A stretch of 64,000 bases of DNA from Todiramphus chloris collaris (Eukaryota; Chordata; Aves; Coraciiformes; Alcedinidae), in assembly GCA_025345505.1 (NCBI GenBank), contig JANVCC010000012.1:13925970-13989969 (forward strand), given 5' to 3'. Shown in pieces: positions 12,763 to 25,500 of this stretch; positions within the stretch are counted from its first letter, which is position 1, and every line of letters begins with the position of its first letter. Position numbers and translations under genes: made by a program. The notes under the pieces are model-generated. The model was given only the letters and a program-made list of their open reading frames with translations. It searched no databases and was not told where the DNA came from.

Positions 12763-13832
12763 TGTATTGGGTTTCTGTGGCAATGTTTTGGTAGTGAGGG
12801 GTGCTACAGTGGTGGCTTCCATAAGAAGCTGCTAGAAGCTTCCCCTATGTCTGACAGAGCCAATACCAACACGGACCCACTGCTGGGTGAGGCCAAAGCC
12901 ATCAGAAAAGGTGGTAATACCACTGTGATAACGTATTTAAGAAGGGGGGGAAATTAGTGTGTCACAGCAATTGCAGACAGAGAGAGAAGTGAGAATATGT
13001 GAGAGAAAGAAAAAACTCTGCAGACACCCAGTTCAGTGAAGAAGGAGGAGATGCTCCTGGCACTGGAGCAGAGATTCCCCTGCAGACTTTGGTAAAGACT
13101 GTTGTGGAGCAGATATCCACCTGCAGCCCATGGAGGATCCTATGCTGGGGCAGGTAGATGCCTGAATGAGGCTGTGACTCTGGGAACAGCCTGTGCTTGA
13201 GTAGGCTCCTGGCAGTATCTGTGGACCTATTAAAAGAGGAGCCTATGCTGCAAAAGGTTTGCTGGTAGGATTTATGATGTCATGGGGGACCAAGGCTGGA
13301 GAAGTCTGTTCCTGAAGGACTACACCCCATGGAAGAGACCCACTCTGGAGTAGGTCATGAAGAACTGTAGTCCATGGGAAGGATTCATGTTGAACTTTGT
13401 GTAGAACTGTATCCTGTGAGAGGGACCCCACACTGGAGCATGGTAAGAGTGTGAGGAGTCCTTCCTCTGAGGAAGGAGAGACAGATCAACATATGATGAA
13501 CTGACCACAACCCCCACTGCCCATCCACCTGCACTGTTGGGTGGGAGGAGGTAGAGAAATCAGGAGTGAAGTTGAGCCTGGAAAGAAGGGAAGGGATAAG
13601 ATGTTTTAAGATTTATTTTTATTTCTCATTATCCTAGTTTGATTTGATTGGTAAGAAATTAAGCTAATTTTCCAAATTTGAGTCTGTTTTACCTGTGATG
13701 GTAATTGCTGAGTGATCTCTGTTCTTATCTTGACTCACATGCCTTTCATTATATTTCCTCTCCCACTTCCTCCTCCACTTGAGGAGGGGGAGTGATAGAG
13801 CAGGTCAGGTGGGCACCTGGCTAGGTACATCA
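12763..13832 (+). mobile_element. Endogenous retroviral LTR (about 1.07 kb), probable solo LTR
   Basis: The segment starts TGTATTGGGTTTCTGTGG, has a TATA-like box (TATTTAAG at 12933-12940) and a body of degenerate tandem units built on CTGGAGCAG and CC(C)ATGGA motifs (about 13060-13440). It then runs into an A/T-rich stretch and a U5-like end containing GGGAGTGATAGAG and GGTGGGCACCTGG. I know this layout from avian endogenous retrovirus LTRs. No gag, pol or env sequence lies on either side, so a solo LTR is likely. The 3' terminus is degraded: the expected AACCCACCACA-type end is not intact, so the last 15 bases are uncertain. TACAT occurs at 12759-12763 and 13826-13830, but a target duplication is not secure. 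It is antisense to DMD. Confidence 0.75.
12933..12940 (+). promoter_or_regulatory. TATA-like box of the 12763 LTR
   Basis: TATTTAAG follows GATAACG about 170 bp into the LTR, where a U3 promoter box is expected. It is a degenerate form of the canonical box. Confidence 0.45.
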
Positions 13833-14097
13833 GGATAGCTAGGATTTCTAAGGAAACTTGAAGGCAGAAATAAGTTTATGCAAGCTTATTGACAATTTAT
13901 GTAAAAAAAAAAAAAATCAGATCGCCTGTAAAAAGCAAATGAAGTCATGTTTGTTCAATGTACTATTTGCTGCAATGAGTTTATATATTTGAATGAGACA
14001 TGCAAAGGAATTTCATGCAGCACTGAGTCTTGCGTAACTTTAGAAATTATTAATTTACAAGCAGAATTTTACAAAAGGAAAATACAAAGTTAATCTG

Positions 14098-14151
14098 TTT
14101 TTTGGGTGGGTTGGTTGTTTAGGGTTTGGTTTTTTTTTGTTTTTGTTTTTT
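14098..14151 (+). repeat. T/G-rich low-complexity tract
   Basis: TTTTTTGGGTGGGTTGGTTG followed by long T runs broken by single G. It resembles the tract at 7375. Confidence 0.85.
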
Positions 14152-15736
14152 GTCTTTATACTTACTTTAACTTTATGAAAATCTAAGGAATAAAATTGTA
14201 GATGTAGACATTTAACTCTGAAACCTTTCTGTCCTAGTGCATTAGCTTTTTTCGTCCATTCTGAATTATTAATGACAATCCTTATTTTTAGTACTACATA
14301 GATGCAATTTTGTTTCTGTTATAATAAACACATGACTATATAACTAATATTTTTGTCAGTCCATTCATAATTTTTCTTTCCCTGTTTGTCTTTTAATACC
14401 ATTTATTTACAGAGTTTATTTTTTTTATGCCTTTTAAAATTTATCTGTAAAAGAAAAAATAAATCCTTACTGCAGAAAGTTTTTTTCCTTTTCCCTTCTC
14501 TTTCTCTCATTAGAACTCACTCTCTGCTTTCTGCATAGCCTATTAAGTCTTTTTTTTTCTACCCTGATAAGTCTTTTCACAACCTCCATCGTCTTCCCCC
14601 ACAGCCTCAGGAAAACAGAACACTCTTAGCCAACCAAAGACAGAAGCCATTATTTAGACAGTGTATTCAGTCAATAACTCCACCTTACAGTAATATTCCT
14701 TTGAATAAACAAGTGCTTTGATTGCATACTGCTGGAATAGCAATGCTGGCCTACAGTACTATGTCCGTAACTGCTTTCTGGCTGCAGAAGCTGGATTCCA
14801 CTCTGATGATCTGTAATTGCTTTTGACCGGGTAATTTTTATCCTTTAGGATTGCCAGCAGTGGCAGACATGAGGCTGTAAGGTAGCTACAAATCCCAAAG
14901 TGAACTTTCAAAACTACAGTTTGGAAACCAATAGGAGAGTTGGTGAACTGAAAAGAGTGCAGTGAGACTGAGAAATCTGGAAGGCAACACACAGAGGCAA
15001 AATTTTCCAAGTCTACATTTGTTTTAGAAAAAAACCTCAAAACAACAACAAACATCCACAATGAAACAGGTTGCATTTGATTTTGAAATACATGTCCTTG
15101 TACACCATTCCATGGCATTTCCCTAAGGACATCCACTCTATCAGTGTGTTTCTAGTTCAGCTGTCCATACCATTACACTGTCTTATTAGTTAGCATTTGT
15201 CTTCTACAAGGGAAAACAATCATGACAATCAGGGAGGAGAAAGGGGAAAAAACAACAGCTGAGAAACATGGAATACAGATTTTGTACTGTTAATATTCAT
15301 TATATGAGAGAACAACTGGCAGGATCATGTATCTGAAGGGTGCAGAATTTGGTAAAGGAAAAATACAACTATACTCTCATGTGAGTAAGGTATAATAATT
15401 TAATAATATTTTGGATTCTTTTGAAAGGTAAATTTGCAAAGTGATGAATATAATACTTAAGAAAGAGACAAGGTCTTTCTGCTGTGATTCCCATTTACAA
15501 TGCAAACAGGAAGATCCCTCACCGGATTTTCCCATTCTGCTCCCCCTCCTCACCACTGTCAATTTTCTATTAGATTATGGTTGGGCTGCTGTTTGCTTCA
15601 TGCTATCACATGTTTCCTAAGTTATTCTTCAGAGTTTAAGTGTTCTTTCTATTTTTTCTTGTACTGCCTTCTGTGTTTTTCTTATTTCTTCCCCAGCAGC
15701 CATCTTTCCATCCCTAGAAAGGTCAACTTGACCCAA

Positions 15737-15863
15737 GGTCAGGTTGGATGGGACTCTCAGTAACCTGATCTACTTGAAGATGTTCCTCCTTATGGCAGGG
15801 CAGTTGGACTGCAGCACCAAAGATTCTCTTCCAATCCAAACTATTCTGTGATTCTATGATTCC
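15737..15863 (+). mobile_element. CR1 LINE 3' tail
   Basis: About 127 bp reading AGGTTGGATGGGACTCT...CTGATCTACTTGAAGATG...TTCCAATCCAAACTATTCTG and ending GATTCTATGATTC. This is the CR1 3' UTR with its terminal 8-bp repeats, on the plus strand. Strongly 5'-truncated and non-coding. Confidence 0.88.
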
Positions 15864-16769
15864 ACAACCTCAAGATTTCAAAAGTGCACTGACTGCACTT
15901 CCTCACAGCAAGCCAGATTCTCCCCCCCATTCTTTAAAGCGTGGCCAAAATTAAAACTGAAAAAAAAATTTGCTAGAATCTCTGTTGTGACAGAAAATTA
16001 CAGGTTAGATTTCTTAATAAAATTTACTTTTCTGCTACTCCATGTTCAATTTGGTTTTTGGATATTAGGATGATTTCTGACCAGTGTAAGTATGAGAACT
16101 CCAATTGTTGCTCAACAACAAGGATATTTTGTGTTTCTGTTTCATGAAGTTCATAATTCAGTATTTTTACTGCAGTATGCGCCAACCAAACATGCTACAG
16201 AACAATTGGCCTGGTTTCTGTGTTGCTTAGAAATAAAAATCATGGCAACTTGTGATTTTCTTTTTGTGGCAGTTTGAAATACTTTCCACTGAAACTGGTC
16301 AAACATTCAAAGTCTTTAAGAGACACTTGTTGGATTTAAAATAATTTGACAGATTTTTCCCAGCCATTCATCTGTATGTCTGTTGTGCTAGCCTAGTACT
16401 GCAGGAATAAATTATATACCTGCTTGTCAGCTCTCAAACATATTTTTATTTCCCATGTTCTCAGAAAATCTGTTTTGATAAGTGTGTGTAAACATATGCG
16501 TAGAAGTATATGCATACAACTACTTCTTTCCTTACAAAATCATAGAATCATAGAATGGCTAGGGCTGGAAGGGACCTCAGAAGGCCATCTAGTCCAGCCC
16601 CCCTGCAGTGAGCAGGGATACCCACAAATAGACCAGGCTGCTCAGAGCCTCGTCCAACCTCACCTTGAATATCTCCATGGATGGGGCCTCAACCACCTCC
16701 CTGGGTAGCCTATTCCACTGTTCTACCACCCTCAACGTAAAGAACTTCTTCCTGATATCCAATCTGAAT

Positions 16770-18576
16770 TTACTCTTCTCTTAAACCCCTTGTTCTTTCA
16801 CTACGGGCCCTTGTAAACAGCCCCTCTCCAGCCTTCCTGTAGGCCCCCTTCAGGTACTGAAAGGTCATCAGTAGGTGTCCCTGGAGCCTTCTCTTCTCCA
16901 GGCTGAATAACCCCAGCTCCCTCAGCCTGTCCTCGTAGGAGAGGTGTTCCAGCCCTCTGATCATCTCTGTGGCCCTCCTCTGGACCCGCTCCATCAGGTC
17001 CATGTCTTTCCTGTGTTGAGGGCTCCAGAGCTGGATGCAGTACTCCAGGTGCGTTCTCACCAGAGCGGAGTAGAGGGGCAGAATCACCTCCCTCAACCTG
17101 TTGGCTACACTTTTCTCGATGCAGCCCAGGATGCAATTGGCCTTCTGGGCTGCAAGCGCACACTGTTGGCTCATGTCCAGCTTCTCATCCACCAACACCC
17201 CCAAGTGCTTTTCCACAAAGCTTCTTTACATCGCCTCGTCTCCCAACCTATATTGATAGTGAAGGTTGTTCCAACCCAGGTGCAGGACCTTGCACTTAGT
17301 CTTGTTGAACCTCATGATGTTCACCTGGGCCCATCTCTCCAGCTTATCCAGGTCCTTCTGGAAGACATCCCATCCCATCCCATCCCATCCCATCCCATCC
17401 CATCCCATCCCATCCNNNNNNNNNNCCCATCCCATCCCATCCCATCCCATCCCATCCCATCCCATCCCATCCAGCCTGTCGACAGCACCACTCAACTTGG
17501 TGTCGTCTGTAAACTTACTGGTGGTGCACTTGATCCCGCTGTCAATATCACTGATGAAAATATTAAACAGTACAGGTCCCAGTACAGACCCCTGAGGGAC
17601 GCCACTTGTCACTGATATCCATCTGGACATTGAGCCATTGACCACCACGCTCTGGATGTGATCATCCAGCCAATTCCTTATCCACTGAACAGCCCACCCA
17701 TCAAATCCATATCTCTCCAACTTTGCAAGTAGGATGTTGTGGGGGACCATGTCAAAAGCCTTGCAGAATTCCAGAGAGATTACAGCTATAGGTTGTCCCT
17801 TGTCTACTGAGGTAGGCACCTTATCATAGAAAGCCACTAGATTCATCAGGCAGGATTTGCCTTTGATGAAGCCATGTTGGCTGTCTTTCATCATCCCACT
17901 GCCCTCTATATGCCTTGTTAGACCCTCTAGGAGAATCTGCTCCATGATCTTCCCAGGCACAGAGGTGAGGCTGACAGGGTAATAGTTTTCAGGGTTCTCC
18001 TTTCTACCCTTTTTAAAAATGGGTGTAATGTGTCCCTTCTTCCAGTCCCCAGGGACTTCACCTGACTGCCAAGGCTTTTCAAATATTATGGCAAGTGGCT
18101 TGGTGACTATATCAGCCAATTCTTTCAGGACTCTGGGATGAATCTCATCAGGTCCCATGGACTTATGTATGTTCAGGTTCACAAACCTGGTGGTCACAAA
18201 CCTGATATTCACATACAGTGGGAGGGACTTCACCACCCTGGTCCACACCTTGCGGTTTAACTTGGGAGGTGTTGGGAGAGAGGTTGTCAGTGAAGACTGA
18301 GGAAAAAAAATTGTTGAGAATATCAGCCTTCTCCTCGTCCGTTATTACTAGCCCACCATTTTTACTCTTCAGGGGGGTTATGTTTTCTTTGACCTTCCAT
18401 TTTTCATTGACATACCTGTAGGATCCCTTCTTGTTATTCTTTACATCCCTTGCCAAGTTCAGCTCCAGCAATGCCTTGGCCCTCCTGACCTCATCCCTAC
18501 ACAGTTGGGCTACATCCCTGTACTCTTCCCAGGGTACCTGTCCCTGCTTCCGCTGCCTGTGAGGCCTGTGAATCAT
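16770..18576 (-). pseudogene. Decayed CR1 ORF2 (reverse transcriptase), partial
   Basis: Three minus-strand frames make up the remnant. Bases 18576-18163 hold the linker ([34 protein letters not shown]). Bases 18248-17226 hold the RT domain after a frame change. Bases 17216-16770 hold the C-terminal part ([44 protein letters not shown]). RT landmarks counted from 18248: residues 88-95 NYYPVSLT (usually NYRPVSLT), 163-170 KAFDMVPH, 215-224 [10 protein letters not shown] and 246-249 FTDD, the catalytic block where FADD is usual. A single TAA near 17220 separates the last two segments, which share a frame. The pentanucleotide expansion happens to stay open (DGMGW repeats). It cannot make a working protein. 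Confidence 0.92.
17366..17472 (+). repeat. (CCCAT)n microsatellite with assembly gap
   Basis: Ten perfect CATCC units (17366-17415), then ten N (17416-17425), then nine CCCAT units plus CC (17426-17472). The array sits inside the CR1 reverse-transcriptase ORF, where normal copies have only a short GGGATG-like seed. The minus strand is (GGGAT)n, so it is G-rich in the DMD pre-mRNA. The true length is unknown because of the gap. Confidence 0.97.
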
Positions 18577-19452
18577 CCCAGAACTTAAATTATTCTGACT
18601 ATGATTAGAACATTTAAAAAAAAAAAATGGTCTGCTTCAGTACAGAGTAATTTATAAAAAGTACAGAACATCGGTGGGCAAGAGAAAAATTAAACATTAA
18701 CTGTGTTTGCTGCAATAAGTCTACCAGAAATTTCAAATCATTCTTGTGAAGCCATTTTCTAACTAGCAAAAGTCTGAACTGCCGGAAGACCTATGAAGGC
18801 CTTCTGGAAAATAACTGAAGAAATATCACCTTTTAAAAACAGTTGTGGGGTTTTTGTTTGTTTGGTTGGTTTTTTTTATTGTGTTTATTTTTCACATCCA
18901 GCTGCACAAGGTTTAATACACTAAGTTAAGGAGGCAAAACCAAATTCAATTCCAGAGAACTAATTCACCTCAGAACCAACATTTTTTCCTATCTTTGATC
19001 CAGTGTAAGCTCAGCATCATTGACTATTCAATTCCACAGTACATAGTCATGACTACATCCTCTAAGGCTAGAGAATTGAGGTATATCCAGTAACTGCATT
19101 ATGGTTCATGATAGAATCAGTAACACTGGAAATGTGACAAGTGCCTTCCAAGTTAAGTTAGGCTGTCATAAACTGCAATTTTAATATAGTCCTTTTTTTC
19201 CTAGTTTTAAATTTTTAAAATGAAACCTTGGACTTGTTAAAATATTGTTCCCTTGAGAAAATGCTTTACTAATTTAATCTCCTGCATCGGCAAAACCGTT
19301 TTGCCTGCCAGTTTTCTGTCACTGTTTAAGAGCACTTGAAGTTGTTTAACAAGAATAATGGTTTTTCTTATTAATTGGGAAACCATTCACTAACTCCTAT
19401 ACTGGCAGCTAATATTTCTTCTCTAACAGATTCATATTAGCTGTAGTATCTA

Positions 19453-19570
19453 TATTCATAGAATCATTTTGATTGGATGAGACTTTAAGGAACATCAAGT
19501 CCAACTGTTAGCCCAGCACTGCCAGGACACCACTAAACCATGTCCTTCAGCACCACACCTACATTCAAAA
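19453..19570 (-). mobile_element. CR1 LINE 3' fragment
   Basis: The plus strand reads ATTCATAGAATCATTTTGATTG, then ACATCAAGTCCAACTGTTAG and CACTAAACCATGTCC. This is the complement of a CR1 3' end of the common avian type, diverged. The 5' limit is approximate. Confidence 0.82.
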
Positions 19571-22500
19571 TTTTCTGGACTAAATCTTTAATAATTCTAC
19601 TGTTTATATCTATAAATGCAGATAGAATGATCTGTTTACAGTTTTCCTTGTGTTACCAGGATATGTTAACTAGAGAATATTAGGAACAGCGGAATTCATG
19701 TTCAAATAATTGTATTATACACTGTGAACTTATTCTTAGAATACCAAGACACTTCTCATCATAAGATCTTATTAGCTCTGGCTGTTGGCCAGACTATGAT
19801 CTTAGAAGTAATGAATGAGGGAGTAAATATTTAGTGAAATGCTTAATATTAGATAGTGAGAATTAACAAGATTGAATGGAGTAACAGTGAGGGTAGAGAA
19901 AAGAAAACCTTGATGATCAGATGTCCTTCTGTAAATCAGAATAACAGTCTATAATTTTGTAAAACCGATGCACATTACTGAGTAATCAGACTTGAATATT
20001 ATTAATTTAAAGGCAAAGCAAAATACACATCACAATTAATGGTAAGTGAGCATGTGCTTCATACTTTCTGGAAACACAAAGTTCTTTGGTTTCAGCAGTG
20101 TTTCAAAGCTATGGAATCAGCTGCATATTTGATGCCTCTTTTGAAGGCATCAGCCTTTCCTTTCGTAAGTTCAACAATGTTAACATCGAAGCTTAACAAA
20201 TATGCATCAACCTTTGTGCTCAAGAACAGGTTGTATGGCTGAAATATACATGCACATAAAGGCCATTAAGAAAAATACTTCCAAAAGAGCTGAAAGATCA
20301 ACTTTACTACAATAATTACTAATGAGTGACTATGAAATGACTCAGGATAAACATTCTTGAAATGATGGTATAGAAGAAATATAGTCCCTTGGAATAGTAC
20401 TGTAGAAGACACTGTTGTTATTACTATCTAGAGATGTTCTATACCAATCAGGTAATAAGAAATATTTAAATGTGACCTCTTTGTTAGAGCAAACAGTCTT
20501 TAAAATAAGTCTTTCGGTTTTGTTTATTTTTTGTGGTTTTTAAAATTTTTTTTAAGAAGGAGCACAATTAGCACCAGTTTCTGGATTTTTAATTTTGTAG
20601 CTCTAACAGTCTGCAGACATTACATCAGCTATCAGAGACACTGAAACTGCAGCAACTGTCCTAGCAGCAACACCACCCGTCTTTTAAGTTGGCCAAGTAG
20701 GTTGAGATCATAATGATGTTGTTCATTACTTCAGGCTTTCTTTTGAATGTTATTTTGGTTCATTTAGAAGCATTTTCTACCCTTGAGGAAAAGAGCTTAT
20801 GAATTCAGAAACCTAACATCCTATCCAGCTTTCTGTTTTACATATTACACTGTCTTATGTTTATTTTGACAGACAATTTAAGAACACGCAGCAATCAAAC
20901 TTCACTTTGAACAACATTTTGTACCACAAATATAGCATTTAAATGACACCCAATAAAAAGAGGACAGAAAGATCATCCACCATTTACCCCAAATCCATCA
21001 TTTAGTCAAGAAACCTTATCAGTTAATTAGGTGAAGGAAATCAGGTAATGCTCCCCAAATAACAAGTAGATCTGAGATGTTGACAAGCTTAGAAGTAAGT
21101 GTTCTTGTTAAAATCTTCTAAATTAATCTTTTAATGTTTGGAAAAGAAGATATAACTGAAAGTTTGACTAATAGTTAAATTTCACTCTAATGCTTCCAAG
21201 AAAGCTCTTTTTTTTTTCTTTTTTACTCACCTGAACAGTGAGTACTTTATTTCACATGTTATTTTCTTTGACAATGTCAGCTATTTATATTATGCATGCT
21301 AAGTACTCATACACCAGTTTTGTATTAGTAGTGACAAAGCTGAGCAGAAAATGTGGTTATATTTCCTGGAACATAAAATGAAAATATTGAGAAAAAAATT
21401 AAAGAGAAAGCCACATTGCTTTAAAAAATCATTTTTTTAGTTTCACTAAGATGATTTCAGAAGTCTTTGCACTTCAAAATTTAAAATAATTAAGAAAACC
21501 CCAAAAAACAAACAACAACTTAGTTGTTCTCTCCCAACAACACTTTTGGTTTTTACAAAATATTTAATTACAAAATTCTTGTTGGTTGTGATGGTAATTT
21601 TGCCTTTTCCTAAAATGAGGAATGGTAGAGAAGTAAAAGTTTTATATATGCATACAGTTTTTCCTGATAGAAAGGGTGAAGTTTTGAGACAGAGACCATA
21701 GTATTAATGAAAAGCAAACCTAAGCCTTTCTAAATGCCAGCCTCTATTTAAATAAGTATGTACTTTAAAGAATATTTGGAATGGTACTAGTAATGCAAAT
21801 CATAAGAAGGAAGAATGGAACAATACCGTACAACTTCTCACAGTTTCTTTGTCATCATGGAATAAATTAAGATAAATAGGTAGCTCAAGGAAGGAAAGCA
21901 AATGGGCTCGTTTGGTCTGTCTGAAATTTATAACCTGACAGATATGATACTGGAAGGAATTGAAAGTCCTTGTACATTTTGTTCTATTTTGTTGTACAGA
22001 TCCCAGCATTCTGTAGATAAAGTGCATTGCAGACAAAAAGATGAAGGAACTCTAATGAATGATGCTCAGATGAAAAGAATCAATGAAAATATCCAGCTGT
22101 GCTAAAAAGGCTTCAAATTACCATTTATGCAACTGATGCATGCAATAGGTGTGGGGAAGGAAAAGAAAATTATTATGAACAGTCTCTTTGGCAATGTGTC
22201 AATGGAATTCACTTTTCAATTGTAAGGGAAATGTAGGGCAGTGGAAATCATTTCAATTAGAGGAGAACATATACTACTGGAAATTCTGAGTGCTATCACT
22301 GGAAGATTGTGATGATTGATACAGGTTCAGAAATGTAAGTTAACTCAGGATGAATCATAAATTATATTCATAAATTATAAACGTTTAGTATAGCATATAT
22401 ATTGTATATTTCTGCTTCAGGTAGATGCAGCCTAACTGAAAAGATATGGTTAATATTTTCTCATGTTGTTGGGTCATGAGAGAAGGCAGATATACAATAT

Positions 22501-25500
22501 GGGGTTTCATTTAAATATCTGCACACTCTGCTTTGATGATGCCCCTCTCTTTGCCTCTTCACATCTCTCAGAGCAGAGTGGGGAAGCGGGGAGAAGGTAC
22601 ATGCTGTGCAGGAAATGTGTGGGCTTCTCTGAAAGACTGCAAAAGGATTAAAGTGTCTTGGGCTGCTTCCCTCCTTACCATACCTGATCCCCTACTTACA
22701 GCTCAATCAGCTTTCCCTGTGCATCACAACTAACCCAAACAACACCTGTGCTGTGAAAAGTCTTGTAAGTGGTACTTTTGTAGTAGTGTAAGCCAGTGTC
22801 AATATGACATGGAAAAAAGGACAAAAGCTGATGTGGGATAACAAGAAACCAACCCCAAGAAGAGAAAAATACTTCTTCAGTCATCATTTATAGGTTGAGA
22901 CTTCAGCTGTCCAATCCTATTATAAGATCCATAAACCAAAGTAAGTATTTAGGAGAAAAAAAATCCTCTTCATGCTATTTGAAAAAAAGCTGGTAGAGAT
23001 CTAGCAAAAGCTTAAATATGATTTTTTTAATTATTTTTTTTCTCAAATATTATTATGATCTGTTATTTAAAAACCTCAAACAGGAAGAGTTATAAATTGT
23101 AAGGACTATCCCAATAAATTTTCAATTAAATAGCTAATATAATGTAGAGATATTTAATTAAAGTTGCACTTGTTTTTAAAAATGCAGTTAATTAAGGTGC
23201 TATCTAAAATTAAATCTCACCCCAAACCCTTTTACATTTCTGCAACTCATCTGATACAGACATAATTAAAATTCTAGAAGCTCACCTATGCATCAGAACA
23301 CTGGGAAAAAAAAACCAAGCCAAAATGTAAGAAAACCCAAAATCTGTGAAGTGTTTTGAGAGACTGATGCTTTTATGGGATTTTTACAATCCTCAGCACA
23401 CACAAAAACCTCAGAAACAAATCTAGGTTTTCAAATCTGCACAGACTTATTCATCCAGTAAAACAGGCCAAGAACCTCTGAAGATTTTCCACAAGTGAAG
23501 GATAACAGATTGACATGACCAGAACACATGGAGATAAATCCTTATGACTTACACTTGCCTTCCATTAAATAAACAGAACTAGCATAAGCCAGGAATGCAG
23601 CAATTGTACTTCATGTTCAGGAGTGCATGTGGGCATCCTATCAGAAGGGCAAATAGTTTTTTCATAACTGGAATAACTCTGATATTCTGGGGACCTAAAT
23701 GATCCCTTTCCTTTTCTTCATCTTTTAATTACTGATTTATTTCTTGGTGAGGTCCAGGCTTGGATTTTTTAATAGTCAGTTAAATACAGATCTATTTCCC
23801 ACATGAGAGTAATGCAAAACCACCACACTTATTTTACATGACAGTAAACTTTTAATATAAAGATTTAGGTATTGGCTGATCCAGAGAAAGACATTTCCAG
23901 ATGGCTGGAATGTCTAGTACTCCATTACTTAGGATCAGAGAGCAGTCTTTGAAGAGTTACTCTTTGTGAGGGGGAAAATAAAAAGGAATATTAACTGAAG
24001 TACAGGTCAAGACTAATATTTATTGTAAAAGACACTAATTTCTCTATTAAAACAGATGTATTCTGTAATAGAACAAAAAATGACTAAACCAGAACTGAAA
24101 TTTGGAGCTGATCCTTTCAATAGCTTACTCTGGAAGAGGTAGCAACTGTGAACACAGTAATACAGCACTCATATGCTATCCACTACATGGGCATATCTTC
24201 TGTTCCAAGTGCCTCAGGAGTTCTGAGAGCATACAAAAAGTAAAATTGTCCTCTAGCATTAAATATACAAATCTCAAACACACAAAAATGTACCAGTATT
24301 TTCATAACAGGTACTTATTTTCTTCTGTCAGCCAAATTTTTACTAATACTGCATGCACAATGTTGTCTTCTGGGGAAAACAGGAAAGGAATTCCATGAGT
24401 ATGTCATGAAATTGGGGGTTCAGATCTGAAACCTGGTCTTCTTATTGATGTGAGTGCAAAACCTTAATATAAAAAACCTTAATGTAAGCAGGAAGATGAT
24501 TCAAGATCTGTTATTATATTTATTTCCAACTCGTGGCTCAGACATCTCTTTGGACATATAAGCAAATCATGTGCAATTCTCTTTAAAATACAAATTCATA
24601 TAGGTTTACATGCATACAGAATTCCACAGGGTTTAAATTTAGCATCTGAATTATAATGTACAATTGCCCTATCATTTTATGTATGGTAAAGATAAGGGAA
24701 AAAAAACCCAACAAACCTCCAGAGTATGATAACAATATGATAAAATTTAAAAGGCCAATGCACTCCTTTTTGAATACCTCTCTCCTTAGAGTAAGGAAAT
24801 TATTACTTTTTATTTGTGTACAGAAAATGAATGCATTTCCCTTCTTGCATAGTAAAATATGGAGAATGTACACAAATAACAAAGGCAGTAAAAATCTGTA
24901 GAAGCTTGAAGATTGATCAATCTGTGATAATCTATCTTTCTGCAGGAACTTCAATCACCGTGTCTTACCTTGAGATTGCATCTCAACAGGACCCTAACAA
25001 ATTGCTCTAATCTCCTTTAACCCTAATCACCATTTTAATCAAAAAAGGTGGGGCAGCCTGGAATTTGTACAGCAAGGTTAGTTCTGCAACTGTCATTCTA
25101 TTTGCTAAATACACAGAGTATGCAGCTAGAAGGTTGAAACGGTTCAAACTTTTATTATCTTCAGAAGATTACATTCCAGCATTAATATTTGACAAGTAAA
25201 AGAAAATAAAATTATGAGATTGTCTGTCCCAAAGAGCTTTAGAAATCTGCTTAGAACATGGCCGTATCTTTCACTAACTGTGATCTTAAGAGATTCCTTG
25301 GGAAAAGAAAATCTTGTGATCCATCAAACTGCCATCACTGAAAGCCTACCTCACCTGAATATTTTCCATATACCTTTCTTCTCTTCTCATGTTAGACTGT
25401 AGATTTACTATCTGTGTTCTCTATTTGTTTGTTTAATGATTTGCTTCCTAGCCCTTTTTTTAATATGTAGTAGTATGATTGTAGATGGTATGACAGACAA

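Larger units (their letters stand above)
16538..18577 (-). mobile_element. CR1 LINE, 5'-truncated (about 2 kb) with RT domain and 3' end
   Basis: The plus strand begins at the 3' end with ATCATAGAATCATAGAATGG, the complement of the CR1 terminal repeats. It then runs through the 3' UTR and ORF2 C-terminus into the reverse-transcriptase domain. The 5' limit is about 18577, where coding similarity ([20 protein letters not shown]) stops. There is no promoter or endonuclease, so it is a standard 5'-truncated insertion, sense to DMD. A (CCCAT)n microsatellite with a 10-N gap interrupts it at 17366-17472. Confidence 0.95.

Noticed and set aside
12742-12957. 71-codon plus-strand frame at the LTR start
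   Set aside because: It lies inside the LTR U3 region, which does not normally code for protein; no retroviral gene is recognisable.
14759-15136. 125-codon minus-strand open frame in intron 60
   Set aside because: Same strand as DMD but no similarity to dystrophin or any known family, and no clear exon borders. Treated as chance.
13833-15736. Internal retroviral genes next to the 12763 LTR
   Set aside because: No gag, pol or env similarity and no second LTR copy nearby, so it is treated as a solo LTR.
16944-17615. 223-codon plus-strand frame rich in PSHPI repeats
   Set aside because: It is the reverse complement of CR1 ORF2 running through the CCCAT array and gap.
24583-24954. 123-codon minus-strand open frame, hydrophobic
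   Set aside because: Phe/Leu/Ile-rich composition is what T-rich DNA gives by chance; it overlaps another frame on the other strand and has no motif.
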